Below, piece by piece: positions 27,802 through 36,846 of a stretch of DNA of 64,000 bases (positions within the stretch are counted from its first letter, which is position 1; every line of letters starts with the position of its first letter). The position numbers and the translations under genes are program-made. Below the pieces are notes generated by a model. It worked only from the letters and a program-made list of their open reading frames with translations, had not been told where the DNA came from and searched no databases. Source of the DNA: REBR01 sp033721915 (GTDB taxonomy: Bacteria > Pseudomonadota > Gammaproteobacteria > Pseudomonadales > Oleiphilaceae). Location of the stretch: NCBI GenBank assembly GCA_033721915.1, contig JAWWAC010000010.1, positions 6,100 through 70,099 on the forward strand. Direction: 5' to 3'.

Positions 27802-28014
27802 CTCGGGGTCCTTCTGGTCGGGAGTCATCGGTGCTCAGTCCCCGGGCAGCCAGTTGGCCAGGGGCGTCTCTGGGTTTATACACCAGTTGGCCGGGCAAAA
27901 GCACGGCGGGGTTTTCACCGCTCGTTTTCAATCCCGACCGGGAAGACGGGCGTACCCTCTCACGGGTGGCCACTGTCCGCAGACCCCCTCGGTGTTCTAC
28001 AGTGGAGGAAGGGC

Positions 28015-28068
28015 ATGAGCATAAAGTCGCCTGATTGTTTGATACGACAAAAAGAGGACTGGTTATGA
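28015..28068 (+). CDS. Possible 17-residue leader peptide coupled to the CDGSH gene
   Basis: ATG 28015 follows a very strong GGAGGAAGGGC. It encodes 17 residues ('MSIKSPDCLIRQKEDWL') and stops with TGA at 28066-28068, overlapping the ATG of the CDGSH gene by four bases (ATGA). The strong ribosome binding site and exact overlap suggest real translation and coupling. No homologue is known to me. Expression is unproven. Confidence 0.4.
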   Translation: MSIKSPDCLIRQKEDWL

Positions 28069-28337
28069 GCAATCCCGTGATCGCCGACAACAAACCCGTC
28101 AAAGTGCCACTGGAACAGGGTGAGAAATACGCCTTTTGCCGTTGCGGCCGCTCCGGCGAGCAGCCCTTCTGCGATGGCTCCCACTCCGGAACTGGAATAA
28201 CGCCCAAGGTGTTTACCGCTGAGAAGGATGGCGATGCCGTTCTGTGCCAGTGCAAGCACACTGCTGACGAGCCCTTCTGTGATGGCACCCACAAGCAGTT
28301 TTCCGCGGACCAGGTGGGCCAGGAGGGTCCGGGCTGA
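28065..28337 (+). CDS. Twin-CDGSH iron-sulfur protein
   Basis: A 90-residue protein with two CDGSH-type 2Fe-2S motifs: 'CRCGRSGEQPFCDGSH' and 'CQCKHTADEPFCDGTH', each with the 3Cys-1His ligand set. Tandem arrangement resembles the CISD3 (MiNT) class. Such proteins are redox or Fe-S transfer factors in the cytosol. ATG 28065 follows GAGGA. A strong bidirectional terminator separates it from the convergent katG, an oxidative-stress gene. Confidence 0.9.
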   Translation: MSNPVIADNKPVKVPLEQGEKYAFCRCGRSGEQPFCDGSHSGTGITPKVFTAEKDGDAVLCQCKHTADEPFCDGTHKQFSADQVGQEGPG

Positions 28338-28363
28338 ACCGCAGGGACGGCATTCCAGGAACA

Positions 28364-28402
28364 CAAAAAGCCCGCGGAACCACCGGCTCCGCGGGCTTTT
28401 TT
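28364..28402. terminator. Bidirectional intrinsic terminator between CDGSH gene and katG
   Basis: An AAGCCCGCGGA / TCCGCGGGCTT stem with a nine-base loop, flanked by an A-run on the left and a T-run on the right. It can work for both converging transcripts. Confidence 0.92.
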
Positions 28403-28474
28403 GATGGGAGTGCGTGACTCCCAGGTCACCGGTGCTTCCAGGATCTGGTGGCACCGGATTCCGTTTGCGGGTGA

Positions 28475-30685
28475 TTACTTCAGATCGAAGCGATCCGCGT
28501 CCATCACCTTGCTCCAGGCCGCCACGAAGTCCTTGACGAACTTCTCTTTGGCGTCGCTCTGAGCATAGATCTCAGAGATGGCACGCAGCTGGGAGTTGGA
28601 GCCGAAGACCAGGTCCACTCGGGTACCGGTCCACTTCACCTTGCCGCTGCTGCGGTCCTTGCCCTCGTAGACGTCTTCCTCGGAAGCGCTGGGCTGCCAT
28701 TCGGTGTTCTCATCCACCAGATTCACAAAGAAATCGTTGGTCAGAGTACCGGGCTTGTCCGTGAAGACGCCATGCTTGGATTGGCCATGGTTGGCATCCA
28801 GGGCACGAAGGCCACCCACTAGAGCAGTCATCTGCGGAGCGCTCAGCTGCAGCAGCTGGGCACGGTCCACCAGCATCTCCTCATCGGAGACAGTGAACTT
28901 GGTGCGGCGGTAGTTGCGGAAACCGTCCGCCTCCGGCTCCAGAGCGGCAAAGGATTCCGTATCCGTCTGCTCCTGGCTGGTGTCCATACGGCCGGGATTG
29001 AAGGGCACCTCGATCGTGTGTCCTGCCTCCTTGGCGGCCTTCTCCACGGCGGCACAGCCGCCCAGTACGATCAGATCGGCCAGTGACACCTTCTTGTTGC
29101 CGGATTGGGCATCGTTGAAGGTTGTCTGGACCTTTTCCAGTGTTTCGAGAACTTTGGCCAGTTGCTTGGGCTGGTTGGCCTCCCAGTCCTTCTGGGGCGC
29201 GAGCCGGATTCGGGCACCATTGGCACCACCGCGCAGGTCGGAACCACGGAAGGTGGACGCGGAGGCCCAGGCGGTGGAAACCAGCTCGGACACGGACAGA
29301 CCACTGTCCAGCAATTTGGACTTGAGGGTCTGGATGTCCTGCGCATCGATCAGGTCGTGATCCACGGCAGGGACCGGGTCCTGCCAGATCAGATCTTCGG
29401 AAGGCACTTCCGGGCCGAGATAGCGGACCTTGGGGCCCATGTCCCGATGGGTCAGTTTGAACCAGGCACGGGCGAACGCGTCGGCAAACTCTTCCGGGTT
29501 GGCGTGGAAGTGCTCGCAAATCTTGCGATAGGCGGGGTCTTCCCGCATGGCCATGTCCGCGGTGGACATCATGATGCCGACACGCTGCGCGGCGTCTTCG
29601 GGATCCGGTGCCATGTCCTTGTCCGCCAGGCCCTTGGGGGCCCACTGCTGGGCACCGGCGGGGCTCTTGGTCAGCTCCCACTCGTAACCGAACAGCACAT
29701 CAAAGTAGCTCATGTCCCAGGTGGTGGGAGTGGGTGTCCAGGCGCCTTCAAGACCACTGGTGATGGTGTCGCGGCCCTTGCCCTTGCCATAGCTGTTCTT
29801 CCAGCCGAATCCCATTTCTTCCATGGGGGCGGCTTCCGGCTCCGGACCCACGTACTTCTCTGGGTCGGCCGCACCGTGGGTCTTACCGAAGGTGTGGCCA
29901 CCGGCGGTGAGGGCGACGGTCTCGTAATCGTTCATGGCCATCCGGGCGAAGGTCTCGCGGATGTCACGGGCGGATTTCAGAGGGTCGGGCTCACCGTCAG
30001 GACCTTCCGGATTCACATAGATCAGGCCCATCTGGACGGCTGCCAGTGGGTGTTCCAGGTGACGGTCGCCGGAATAGCGCTTGTTACCCAGCCACTCATC
30101 TTCGGCACCCCAATAGATGTCCTCTTCGGGCTGGAAGATGTCTTCACGGCCACCGCCAAAACCAAAGGTCTTGAAACCCATGGATTCCATGGCCACGTTG
30201 CCCGCCAGAATGTACAGATCCGCCCAGGACAGGCTGTTGCCGAATTTCTGCTTGATGGGCCACAGCAGGCGACGTGCCTTGTCCAGGTTGCCGTTGTCCG
30301 GCCAGCTGTTGATGGGGGCAAAACGCTGGTTACCGGTGGCGGCGCCGCCACGGCCGTCGCCGGTGCGGTAAGTACCGGCACTGTGCCAGGCCATACGGAT
30401 AAAGAAGGGGCCGTAATGGCCGTAATCCGCGGGCCACCAATCCTTGGAGTCCGTCATCAGCGCTTCCAGGTCTTTCTTCACCGCCTTCAGGTCAAGTTTC
30501 TTGAACGCCTCGGCGTAGTCAAAGTCCTCACCCAGTGGGTTGGACTTCGGGGAGTGCTGGTGGAGGATGGCCAGGTTCAGCTGGTTGGGCCACCAGTCCC
30601 GGTTGGTTGTGCCCTTGCTGGGCGTGGTTGCAGCGCCGTGCATGACCGGGCATTTGCCGCCGGTCTGTGCATCATTTCCGCTCAT
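28475..30685 (-). CDS. katG: Catalase-peroxidase KatG
   Basis: A 736-residue heme enzyme that destroys hydrogen peroxide. The distal site is Arg97, Trp100, His101 ('RMAWHSAGTYR'). Tyr223 ('GLIYVNPEG') and Met249 match, by their spacing from each other, the Tyr and Met of the KatG Met-Tyr-Trp adduct. The proximal heme ligand is His264 ('AGGHTFGKTHG'). The duplicated C-terminal domain is complete. ATG 30685 follows GGAGA; 14 further in-frame codons upstream are probably not translated. GC content appears a little lower than in neighbouring core genes. A perfect 12-bp inverted repeat lies 37 bp before the start. Confidence 0.96.
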   Translation of the reverse strand: MSGNDAQTGGKCPVMHGAATTPSKGTTNRDWWPNQLNLAILHQHSPKSNPLGEDFDYAEAFKKLDLKAVKKDLEALMTDSKDWWPADYGHYGPFFIRMAWHSAGTYRTGDGRGGAATGNQRFAPINSWPDNGNLDKARRLLWPIKQKFGNSLSWADLYILAGNVAMESMGFKTFGFGGGREDIFQPEEDIYWGAEDEWLGNKRYSGDRHLEHPLAAVQMGLIYVNPEGPDGEPDPLKSARDIRETFARMAMNDYETVALTAGGHTFGKTHGAADPEKYVGPEPEAAPMEEMGFGWKNSYGKGKGRDTITSGLEGAWTPTPTTWDMSYFDVLFGYEWELTKSPAGAQQWAPKGLADKDMAPDPEDAAQRVGIMMSTADMAMREDPAYRKICEHFHANPEEFADAFARAWFKLTHRDMGPKVRYLGPEVPSEDLIWQDPVPAVDHDLIDAQDIQTLKSKLLDSGLSVSELVSTAWASASTFRGSDLRGGANGARIRLAPQKDWEANQPKQLAKVLETLEKVQTTFNDAQSGNKKVSLADLIVLGGCAAVEKAAKEAGHTIEVPFNPGRMDTSQEQTDTESFAALEPEADGFRNYRRTKFTVSDEEMLVDRAQLLQLSAPQMTALVGGLRALDANHGQSKHGVFTDKPGTLTNDFFVNLVDENTEWQPSASEEDVYEGKDRSSGKVKWTGTRVDLVFGSNSQLRAISEIYAQSDAKEKFVKDFVAAWSKVMDADRFDLK

Positions 30686-31260
30686 AATGATCTCCGTTGT
30701 CTGTTGCGTTGTCGATAATCCGTCCACAGGAGCGATGCTCCTGTGGACCAGTAAACCGGGTGCCGGACTCCGATCTTCAAGGGTGAGAGAAAAACCGCAA
30801 GGCTCTCACCGTCTACCACGGCACACCAATGCTCCTGAAGAATAGACCAGGGCGGCGCACAGTGGAAAAGGGCATACCAATGAACACTGCACGTCGTTAC
30901 TTGTACGGCAAAAGGGCGGACCGGGAAAGGCCCGATTCCGTTGCTGAAACCAATATACATCAATAGAGCGCCATTGTTTTAAGTTGTTTTTTTGCACCAT
31001 TTCAATAGTTTTTATTAATGGTAAAGACGGGCCCCTTCAGACCTTCCGGTCAGTGGACTGCCGGCTGAATAGGCCAATAAGGAGGGGGCTTTGCTCTCAG
31101 TAGGGGCTCGATCGCACGGTGCCGGGCGTGATTGCGGGAGAAAGGCACACGGGGAACTGGTGGGAAATGGAGTACAGGTTCTGCTCCCGCCTGAGCCACT
31201 CCACGGGCATCATCCAATGGGGCAGGTCAGAGACGACAGAGGTTGTGCACGAGTGTGGGC
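30686..31260. other. Intergenic region upstream of katG
   Basis: A 575-bp stretch before katG (minus strand) and after the diguanylate cyclase stop. It contains the inverted repeat at 30722-30748 and an AT-rich patch at about 30950-31020, the likely katG promoter zone on the minus strand. Short open frames in 31.1-31.3 kb lack ribosome binding sites and family character. No clear OxyR site could be read by eye. Confidence 0.5.
30722..30748. repeat. Perfect 12-bp inverted repeat in katG leader
   Basis: GTCCACAGGAGC and its exact reverse complement GCTCCTGTGGAC are separated by GAT. There is no T-run, so it is not a terminator. It could be an operator or an mRNA hairpin in the katG leader. Confidence 0.7.
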
Positions 31261-32928
31261 TCAAGGGCGCCGGTTCGGATCCGGTGGACTCTCGGACTGG
31301 TAAATGACCAGGCGGTTCCGGCCCGAGGCTTTGGCCTGATAAAGAGACTGATCCGCGTGTTCCTTCACGGTTTCTATGGTGCTGCCGTGGTCCGGCCACC
31401 AGGCTGCGCCCAGGCTGATTCCGACCTTCGCGGTCTGTCCTCCGGTTAACGCCATTGGGGTGGAAATGGCCGGCAGCAGCCGGCTCGCCATCTGCTTCAT
31501 TAGCCAGAAGGCCTTGTCCCGTTCGGTTTTCAGGATCAACACAAATTCATCGCCGCCCAGACGCACGGCGATATCACCAGTGCGCAGGTGCTCTCGCAGC
31601 CGGTCTGCCACGCTCTGCAGAACCTGGTCCCCTGCCTGATGTCCAAGGCTGTCGTTCACTCCTTTGAAGCCATCCAGATCCATAAAAATCAGAGCAAGCA
31701 CCCGTTTTTCCCGCTGCACCTCGGCCATGGCGTGCTTCAGGTACTGTTCCATAAAAGCCCGGTTGGGGAGTCCTGTCAGCGAGTCGTTATGCACCTGGGT
31801 TTCCAGGTTGCCGATGGTCTGTCGCTGCTCCTGGAGGCGAGCAACCATCTGGCGCATGGACAAGGAGAGCTGGTAGAGTTCCGGCGAACTGGGCTGGAGC
31901 GGTATGGTATCGCTCTGCTGGCCGGACCGGACCCGGTCCGCTGCGGAGGCCAGCCTCAGCAGTGGCTGATGCAGCCTTGAGGTAATGGCCCAGCCCGTTA
32001 TCGCGAAAATCAAGGCCAGAGTGAAGCCAACCAGAGCAATCCGCAGCTGCAGTGATCGCACCGGGGCGAAGGCGGCAGAGACCGGTTTGCGGCTGAGAAC
32101 CGTCCAGCCCAGACCGTCAAAATCTCCCTGCCCGTCGGTGGCGGCATAACCGGTGAGGTATTCGCTGCCTTCTTCCCAGGGCCGCACGGTCCAGCCCCGG
32201 GCTCTTTCACCCACTCGCGGACGAAATTCAAGCGGTGAGATCACCTGGCCGATCATCGCTTCGGGCCCGAGTAAGACGGCTCCGTCCTGCGCCACCACAA
32301 AAAGTTCCGCCTCCAGCTGTGACTGAAGGTCCGGGAACATGGAGGTCATCACCTGCTGTGCCCATTCCCAGCTCAAGTGAACGGCCAGTACCCCCCGCAA
32401 AGTGCCGTCCGGCTCTCGCACCGGCGCGGCAATGTCCACAAACTTGATGGGTTCGCCACTGGGGTTGGGCAGAAGCCTGGCCAGCATTTTCGCTTCGTGC
32501 ACATCGCCCAGCCAGAGGGCCTCCTGGCCATTCTGGAAGATCGGACGGTGGGCAATGCTGATTCCCTCCAGAATGCCTCCGGTAGCGGCCATGACGGTGC
32601 CATCCGGCCGCACAAAGCCAATCCAGGAGACCACGTCATAGCTCTGTTGCAACCGCTCCAGCTGACTGCGCACCGCATCGGGCCCGGCACCCAGGGACAA
32701 GGACAGTACCTGCCTGAGCAGCTGCACCTCTTGAACATGGGCGGCCATCTGCCGGTCCAGCTTGTCGGCCAGCTGGAAGGCGGCACTGGCCGCAGAAGCA
32801 CCGATATTGCGGCGGACCAGATTGGACGACTCAATGGAAACGATGGTGCCCAGCAGTAAGGTGACTCCGAGCACCAGTATAAAAATCAAGAGTGTGAAAC
32901 GGTGACGCAGTGACAGGCTTTGCAGCAT
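31261..32928 (-). CDS. Membrane-bound diguanylate cyclase (Cache-HAMP-GGDEF)
   Basis: A 555-residue protein that makes cyclic di-GMP from two GTP. Two transmembrane helices (about residues 10-32, 'FTLLIFILVLGVTLL', and a second near 300, 'IALVGFTLALIFAITGW') enclose a periplasmic sensor of Cache type with 'VRPDGTVMAATGG' and 'VREPDGTLRGVLAVHLSW'. A HAMP-like linker leads to the GGDEF domain. The catalytic motif is intact, 'RLGGDEFVLIL', and 'RTGD' five residues before it is an intact product-inhibition I-site. ATG 32928 follows AAGGA at a long distance. It is divergent from the metal-dependent hydrolase operon. The PilZ protein at 8056-8427 could be one receptor. Confidence 0.9.
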   Translation of the reverse strand: MLQSLSLRHRFTLLIFILVLGVTLLLGTIVSIESSNLVRRNIGASAASAAFQLADKLDRQMAAHVQEVQLLRQVLSLSLGAGPDAVRSQLERLQQSYDVVSWIGFVRPDGTVMAATGGILEGISIAHRPIFQNGQEALWLGDVHEAKMLARLLPNPSGEPIKFVDIAAPVREPDGTLRGVLAVHLSWEWAQQVMTSMFPDLQSQLEAELFVVAQDGAVLLGPEAMIGQVISPLEFRPRVGERARGWTVRPWEEGSEYLTGYAATDGQGDFDGLGWTVLSRKPVSAAFAPVRSLQLRIALVGFTLALIFAITGWAITSRLHQPLLRLASAADRVRSGQQSDTIPLQPSSPELYQLSLSMRQMVARLQEQRQTIGNLETQVHNDSLTGLPNRAFMEQYLKHAMAEVQREKRVLALIFMDLDGFKGVNDSLGHQAGDQVLQSVADRLREHLRTGDIAVRLGGDEFVLILKTERDKAFWLMKQMASRLLPAISTPMALTGGQTAKVGISLGAAWWPDHGSTIETVKEHADQSLYQAKASGRNRLVIYQSESPPDPNRRP

Positions 32929-33205
32929 GAGTGGCTTGGGTCCTTGTGGAGCAGGGTCAGTGTGCCCGGGGAGCTGTCGTATACCGAGTGGCCGTTCCAG
33001 GTGCTGAGTCGTTGGCACGGAGGAGGCTCTTGACGCGCAATGCACTGTTTCTAGGCCAAAGAGTCCGATTTGTCCAGACCTGTAATCCGAATTGAATCCG
33101 AACAAATGTGCGGCTTAGCATCTTTCCCAGTTGGCCCGAAAAGACGGCATTGAGGCCGTTTTCAGGGCTCCTTCGTGATGACGTGCCAACCAGCAGGTGA
33201 CCAGA

Positions 33206-34135
33206 ATGAATACCGCCAGCATGCATCAGCCGGGCGAGAGCGCCGCACAGGTCAGGGCGGAGATTCCCATCCGCCATATGAACTTCCGCTTTGATGCCAG
33301 TGATGCCGATACCCGTTTCTATCTCAATGCGGAGCTGGCCAGCGCCTACTTTGAGGTGCTGTCCATTTTCCTCACTTTCGGCGAAGACCTGGTCATCGAC
33401 ACGGCCCGTTACCACCGGCAGTTTCTCAGTGACCCGGCGCTGAAGCGTCGGGTGACTTCCCTGATCGGACAGGAAGCGGTGCACTCGAAGATGCACAACG
33501 AATGGAACGAGGTACTGGCGGAGCATCGCTTCCCGGTGACCTTCTACCGTTTTCTGGCGAGCCAGGTGTTCCGCTACGGATTCCAGCGGTTTCCCAATCG
33601 TCTGCAGCTGTCCATGATGGCGGGGATTGAGCACTTCACCGCCGTGATGGCGGAGTTCTTCATGCGCCATGAGGCGATTTTCTTCCACACGGACGATGAG
33701 AAGCAACGCGCTTTGTGGATGTGGCACATGCTGGAGGAGTCCGAGCACAAGGACATCGCCTACGATGTCTACCAGACCCTCTCCGGCAGCTATTCCCTGC
33801 GCATCAGCGGTTTTGCCATCGCCTTTGTCACCCTCCTGTTTCTGGTGCCTCTTGGGGGGGTATTGGCCCCCTTTATCCGCCGGCCCCGCAACCTCATCAG
33901 CCGCGCTTACTGGAAGGACGTGAAGCGTAGCGTCGGACTGCTGTTTGGCCCGGAAAACGGCGTCTACGGTAGCACCATGGGGCACATCTTTGACTACCTG
34001 CGTCCGGGGTTTCATCCCAATGATCACGACAGCTCCGAGTACCTGGCCTATTACCGGGAGCGCCTGCTGGACCCGGACACCGGACTGCTCAGCCCCTATC
34101 TGGTGAAGCAATTCGTGCCCCGTGCCAGGGCGTAA
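33206..34135 (+). CDS. Metal-dependent hydrolase family protein (PF10118, ferritin-like)
   Basis: A 309-residue protein recognised as the PF10118 'predicted metal-dependent hydrolase' family: 'FYLNAELASAYFEVLSIFLTFGED', 'GQEAVHSKMHNEWN', 'GIEHFTAVMAEFF' and 'HMLEESEHKDIAYDVY'. The spaced ExxH pairs suggest a di-iron helical bundle. A hydrophobic stretch (about residues 208-230) may contact the membrane. The family's reaction is not established. ATG 33206 with AGGTGA was preferred to GTG 33197. It heads an apparent operon with an SDR (43 bp on) and a flavin monooxygenase, a set that suggests oxidative handling of a hydrophobic ketone or lipid. Confidence 0.82.
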   Translation: MNTASMHQPGESAAQVRAEIPIRHMNFRFDASDADTRFYLNAELASAYFEVLSIFLTFGEDLVIDTARYHRQFLSDPALKRRVTSLIGQEAVHSKMHNEWNEVLAEHRFPVTFYRFLASQVFRYGFQRFPNRLQLSMMAGIEHFTAVMAEFFMRHEAIFFHTDDEKQRALWMWHMLEESEHKDIAYDVYQTLSGSYSLRISGFAIAFVTLLFLVPLGGVLAPFIRRPRNLISRAYWKDVKRSVGLLFGPENGVYGSTMGHIFDYLRPGFHPNDHDSSEYLAYYRERLLDPDTGLLSPYLVKQFVPRARA

Positions 34136-34178
34136 TGGCCGAGCCGGGCCTCTCCAACTCAACCCCTCTGGAATCACC

Positions 34179-35012
34179 ATGAAGAATCCGTTCAAGCAAC
34201 ACAATGCCCCCAGCCGGAAGGCCAGGGCGGTGATCACCGGTGCCGGCAGCAGCATTGGCCGCAGCTTTGCCCTGGAGCTGGCACGGCGCGGTGGCGAGGT
34301 GGTCTGTGCTGACCTGGACCTGGCCTCGGCCCGTGAAACGGTGGCGTTGGTGCAGGGGCTGGGCGCCCGTGGTCACGCCATCCAGTGTGACGTTGGAAAG
34401 TCCGCCCAGGTGAAAAAGCTGGCCGCCGAGTCGGAACGGCTGCTCGACCAGCCGGTAACGCTGGTGATCAACAACGCCGGCGTGGGCCTGGGCGGACGCT
34501 TTCAGGAACTCACCCTGGAGGACTGGCGCTGGTGCATGGATGTGAACCTCTGGGGGGTGATCCACGGCTGTCACTACTTTGTGCCCCGTTTTCTGGAGCA
34601 GGGTCACGGGGCCATCATCAATGTGGCTTCCGCCGCCTCCTACACGGCAGCGCCGGAGATGAGCGCCTACAATGTCACCAAATCCGGCGTGATGGCCCTC
34701 TCGGAGACCCTCTCGGCGGAGCTCAGGAAACACCGCATCCCGGTGAATGTGCTCTGCCCCACGCTGGTGCCCACCAACATCATCAGGAACGGCCGCATAC
34801 CCGGGCGCTACGCCAAACTGGCGGATAGCGCCCTGATGAACTTCGCCCTGACCACCAGCGACAAGGTGGCCCGACTGACACTGGACCGCCTGGATCGGGG
34901 GCACCTCTACACCACCCCGCAGATCGACGCCCGGATGCTGTGGCGGGCCAAGCGCGCTTCCCCCGGCCTGTATGCCCGCTTTCTGGGCTTCTCTTACCGA
35001 TTTGTGCAATGA
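34179..35012 (+). CDS. Short-chain dehydrogenase/reductase
   Basis: A 277-residue SDR with the NAD(P) motif 'TGAGSSIG' (about 20-27), 'NNAG' at 98-101, and the catalytic set Ser151, Tyr164, Lys168 ('YNVTKSG'). 'CADLD' after the second strand has an acidic residue, which favours NAD over NADP. The C-terminal segment 'YARFLGFSYRF' is typical of SDRs found with Baeyer-Villiger-type monooxygenases. ATG 34179 lacks a strong ribosome binding site. It lies 19 bp before the monooxygenase gene. An alcohol/ketone interconversion feeding the next enzyme is inferred. Confidence 0.87.
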   Translation: MKNPFKQHNAPSRKARAVITGAGSSIGRSFALELARRGGEVVCADLDLASARETVALVQGLGARGHAIQCDVGKSAQVKKLAAESERLLDQPVTLVINNAGVGLGGRFQELTLEDWRWCMDVNLWGVIHGCHYFVPRFLEQGHGAIINVASAASYTAAPEMSAYNVTKSGVMALSETLSAELRKHRIPVNVLCPTLVPTNIIRNGRIPGRYAKLADSALMNFALTTSDKVARLTLDRLDRGHLYTTPQIDARMLWRAKRASPGLYARFLGFSYRFVQ

Positions 35013-35031
35013 CTCTGAAAGAGGGCCTGAC

Positions 35032-36603
35032 ATGGCTGCAAGAACCGCAAAAAAGACCACTGCAACCCAAAGAAAGCCTGCTGGAGCCGCAAACAGGACG
35101 ACAAGAGCCAGCCAAAAGACGGCTTCCCAAGGGGTATACGAAACACTCATTGTTGGCGCCGGTGTCTCCGGCATCGGCGCCGCCATCAAGCTGAAAGAAG
35201 CCGGCCTGGACAACTTCCTCCTGATTGAGCGGGCTGACCGTGTTGGCGGCACCTGGCGGGAGAACACCTACCCGGGCTGCGGCTGCGATGTGCCCTCCGC
35301 TCTTTACTCCTATTCCTTCTCCCCCAGCAGCCGCTGGAGCCGACTGTTCGCCAGGCAACCGGAGATCCTGGAATATCTCGAGGCGGTGAGTGAGCATTAC
35401 CGGATACAACCCCTGATCCGATTCAACACCGCCCTGGAAAACGCCACCTGGGATGAGAGCCGCCACCTGTGGGTTCTGGACACCAGTCAGGGGCAGTACC
35501 TGGCACACACCGTAATCTTTGCCACTGGCCCCATCAACGAGCCCCAGATCCCGGCCATACCGGGGCTGGAGAGTTTCACCGGGGAGATGTTCCACTCTGC
35601 CCGCTGGAACCACGATTACGACCTGACTGGCAAGCGCGTGGCGGTGATCGGCACCGGAGCCTCCGCCATCCAGTTTGTGCCGAGAATCCAGCCCAGTGTT
35701 GGTGAGCTGCTGGTTTTCCAGCGCACGGCTCCCTGGGTTCTGCCCAAGCCGGACATGCCTCTGGGGGATCGCACCCGGCAAGTCCTCCACAGGGTGCCGG
35801 CAATCCAGAAAGGCTGGCGCAACACCGTGGCCTCATCACTGAACCTGATCAACGTGGGTCTGCGCAACCCGACGTTGCTCAAGCCTGTGAATGCCGCCGC
35901 CAGACAGTTCCTGAAAGTGCAGGTCCGGGACGAGGCTCTGCGCAAGGCCGTCACGCCGGACTTTGATATCGGCTGCAAGCGCATCCTCTTCGCCAACGAT
36001 TATTACCCGGCGTTGCAGGCGGACAACAGCCGGCTGATTCCCCACGGGCTGGTGGCCGTGGAGGGCAACACCCTGGTGGCCGCCAATGGCGAGCGCCACG
36101 AAGTGGATGTCATCATCTGGGGTACCGGCTTTGAGGTGTCCCACCCGCCCATCGGCCGCAAGGTGGTGAATGAACGGGGTGATCGGCTCTCGGATCTGTG
36201 GAAGGACAGCTCTCCGGAGGCCTACCTGGGCACCACACTGGCTCACACCCCCAACGCCTTCCTGATGCTGGGCCCCAACGTGCTGGTCTACGACTCCTTC
36301 TTCCGCCTGGCGGAAGCCCAGATCGACTACATACTGGACGCACTGAAACAGATCCGGGCCCAAGGCATCAGCAAGTTCACCATCCGGCCGGAGGTGCTGA
36401 AAAGGCACAACAAGAAGGTCCAGAAACACCTCAAGACCACCGTCTTCAACAGCGGCGGCTGCCAGAGCTACTACCTGGACCAGAACGGCCGCAACTTCGC
36501 CGCCTGGCCCTGGTCACTGGCGGTACTGAGAAAGCGCCTGAGCCGCTTTGAGTTGAAAGACTACGAAGTGGTGCACCGGGTGAAGCAACCAAAAGCGGCT
36601 TAA
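35032..36603 (+). CDS. Flavin-containing (Baeyer-Villiger-type) monooxygenase
   Basis: A 523-residue FAD/NADPH enzyme. The FAD motif is 'GAGVSG' (42-47), followed by 'ERADRVGGTWRENTYPGCGCDVPS'-type sequence. The fingerprint FxGxxxHxxxW is Phe182...His188...Trp192, and the NADPH motif 'GTGASA' begins at 207. The residue after Trp192 is Asn rather than the Pro/Asp of classical Baeyer-Villiger enzymes. It would insert oxygen into a ketone or oxidise a heteroatom. Residues 2-34 form a Lys/Arg/Ala/Thr-rich basic tail before the fold, unusual for the family. AGAGGG precedes ATG 35032. It is the last gene of the three-gene operon. Confidence 0.88.
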   Translation: MAARTAKKTTATQRKPAGAANRTTRASQKTASQGVYETLIVGAGVSGIGAAIKLKEAGLDNFLLIERADRVGGTWRENTYPGCGCDVPSALYSYSFSPSSRWSRLFARQPEILEYLEAVSEHYRIQPLIRFNTALENATWDESRHLWVLDTSQGQYLAHTVIFATGPINEPQIPAIPGLESFTGEMFHSARWNHDYDLTGKRVAVIGTGASAIQFVPRIQPSVGELLVFQRTAPWVLPKPDMPLGDRTRQVLHRVPAIQKGWRNTVASSLNLINVGLRNPTLLKPVNAAARQFLKVQVRDEALRKAVTPDFDIGCKRILFANDYYPALQADNSRLIPHGLVAVEGNTLVAANGERHEVDVIIWGTGFEVSHPPIGRKVVNERGDRLSDLWKDSSPEAYLGTTLAHTPNAFLMLGPNVLVYDSFFRLAEAQIDYILDALKQIRAQGISKFTIRPEVLKRHNKKVQKHLKTTVFNSGGCQSYYLDQNGRNFAAWPWSLAVLRKRLSRFELKDYEVVHRVKQPKAA

Positions 36604-36846
36604 CCGATCGTCTGGTGCCCGGCTGATGACAGGGGGCTGACAGGGAACGGATCTCTGTCCCAGTGCCTACCTTGTGGGAAGTGCCTCTGGACCCAGTGCT
36701 TCGACCCTGTCCTGGGGAAACGTTTGCCTGGACAAACGGATCGAACGTTCCGAATAAGCCGGGTCAACGCCCTTTGAGCGGTATCCGCCAGCATCATTGA
36801 ACGCCGGGACAACCGGATGCGCCGTTGTTGGCGGGGCCCGGCCGGG

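Noticed and set aside
27956..28454. Minus-strand frame across the CDGSH gene
   Set aside because: Opposes the CDGSH gene with its two intact iron-sulfur motifs and crosses the terminator.
29105..30718. 537-codon plus-strand frame opposite katG
   Set aside because: Antisense shadow; katG with all catalytic residues is clearly the coding strand.
31091..31307. Small plus-strand genes upstream of katG
   Set aside because: Overlapping short frames without start signals or homology.
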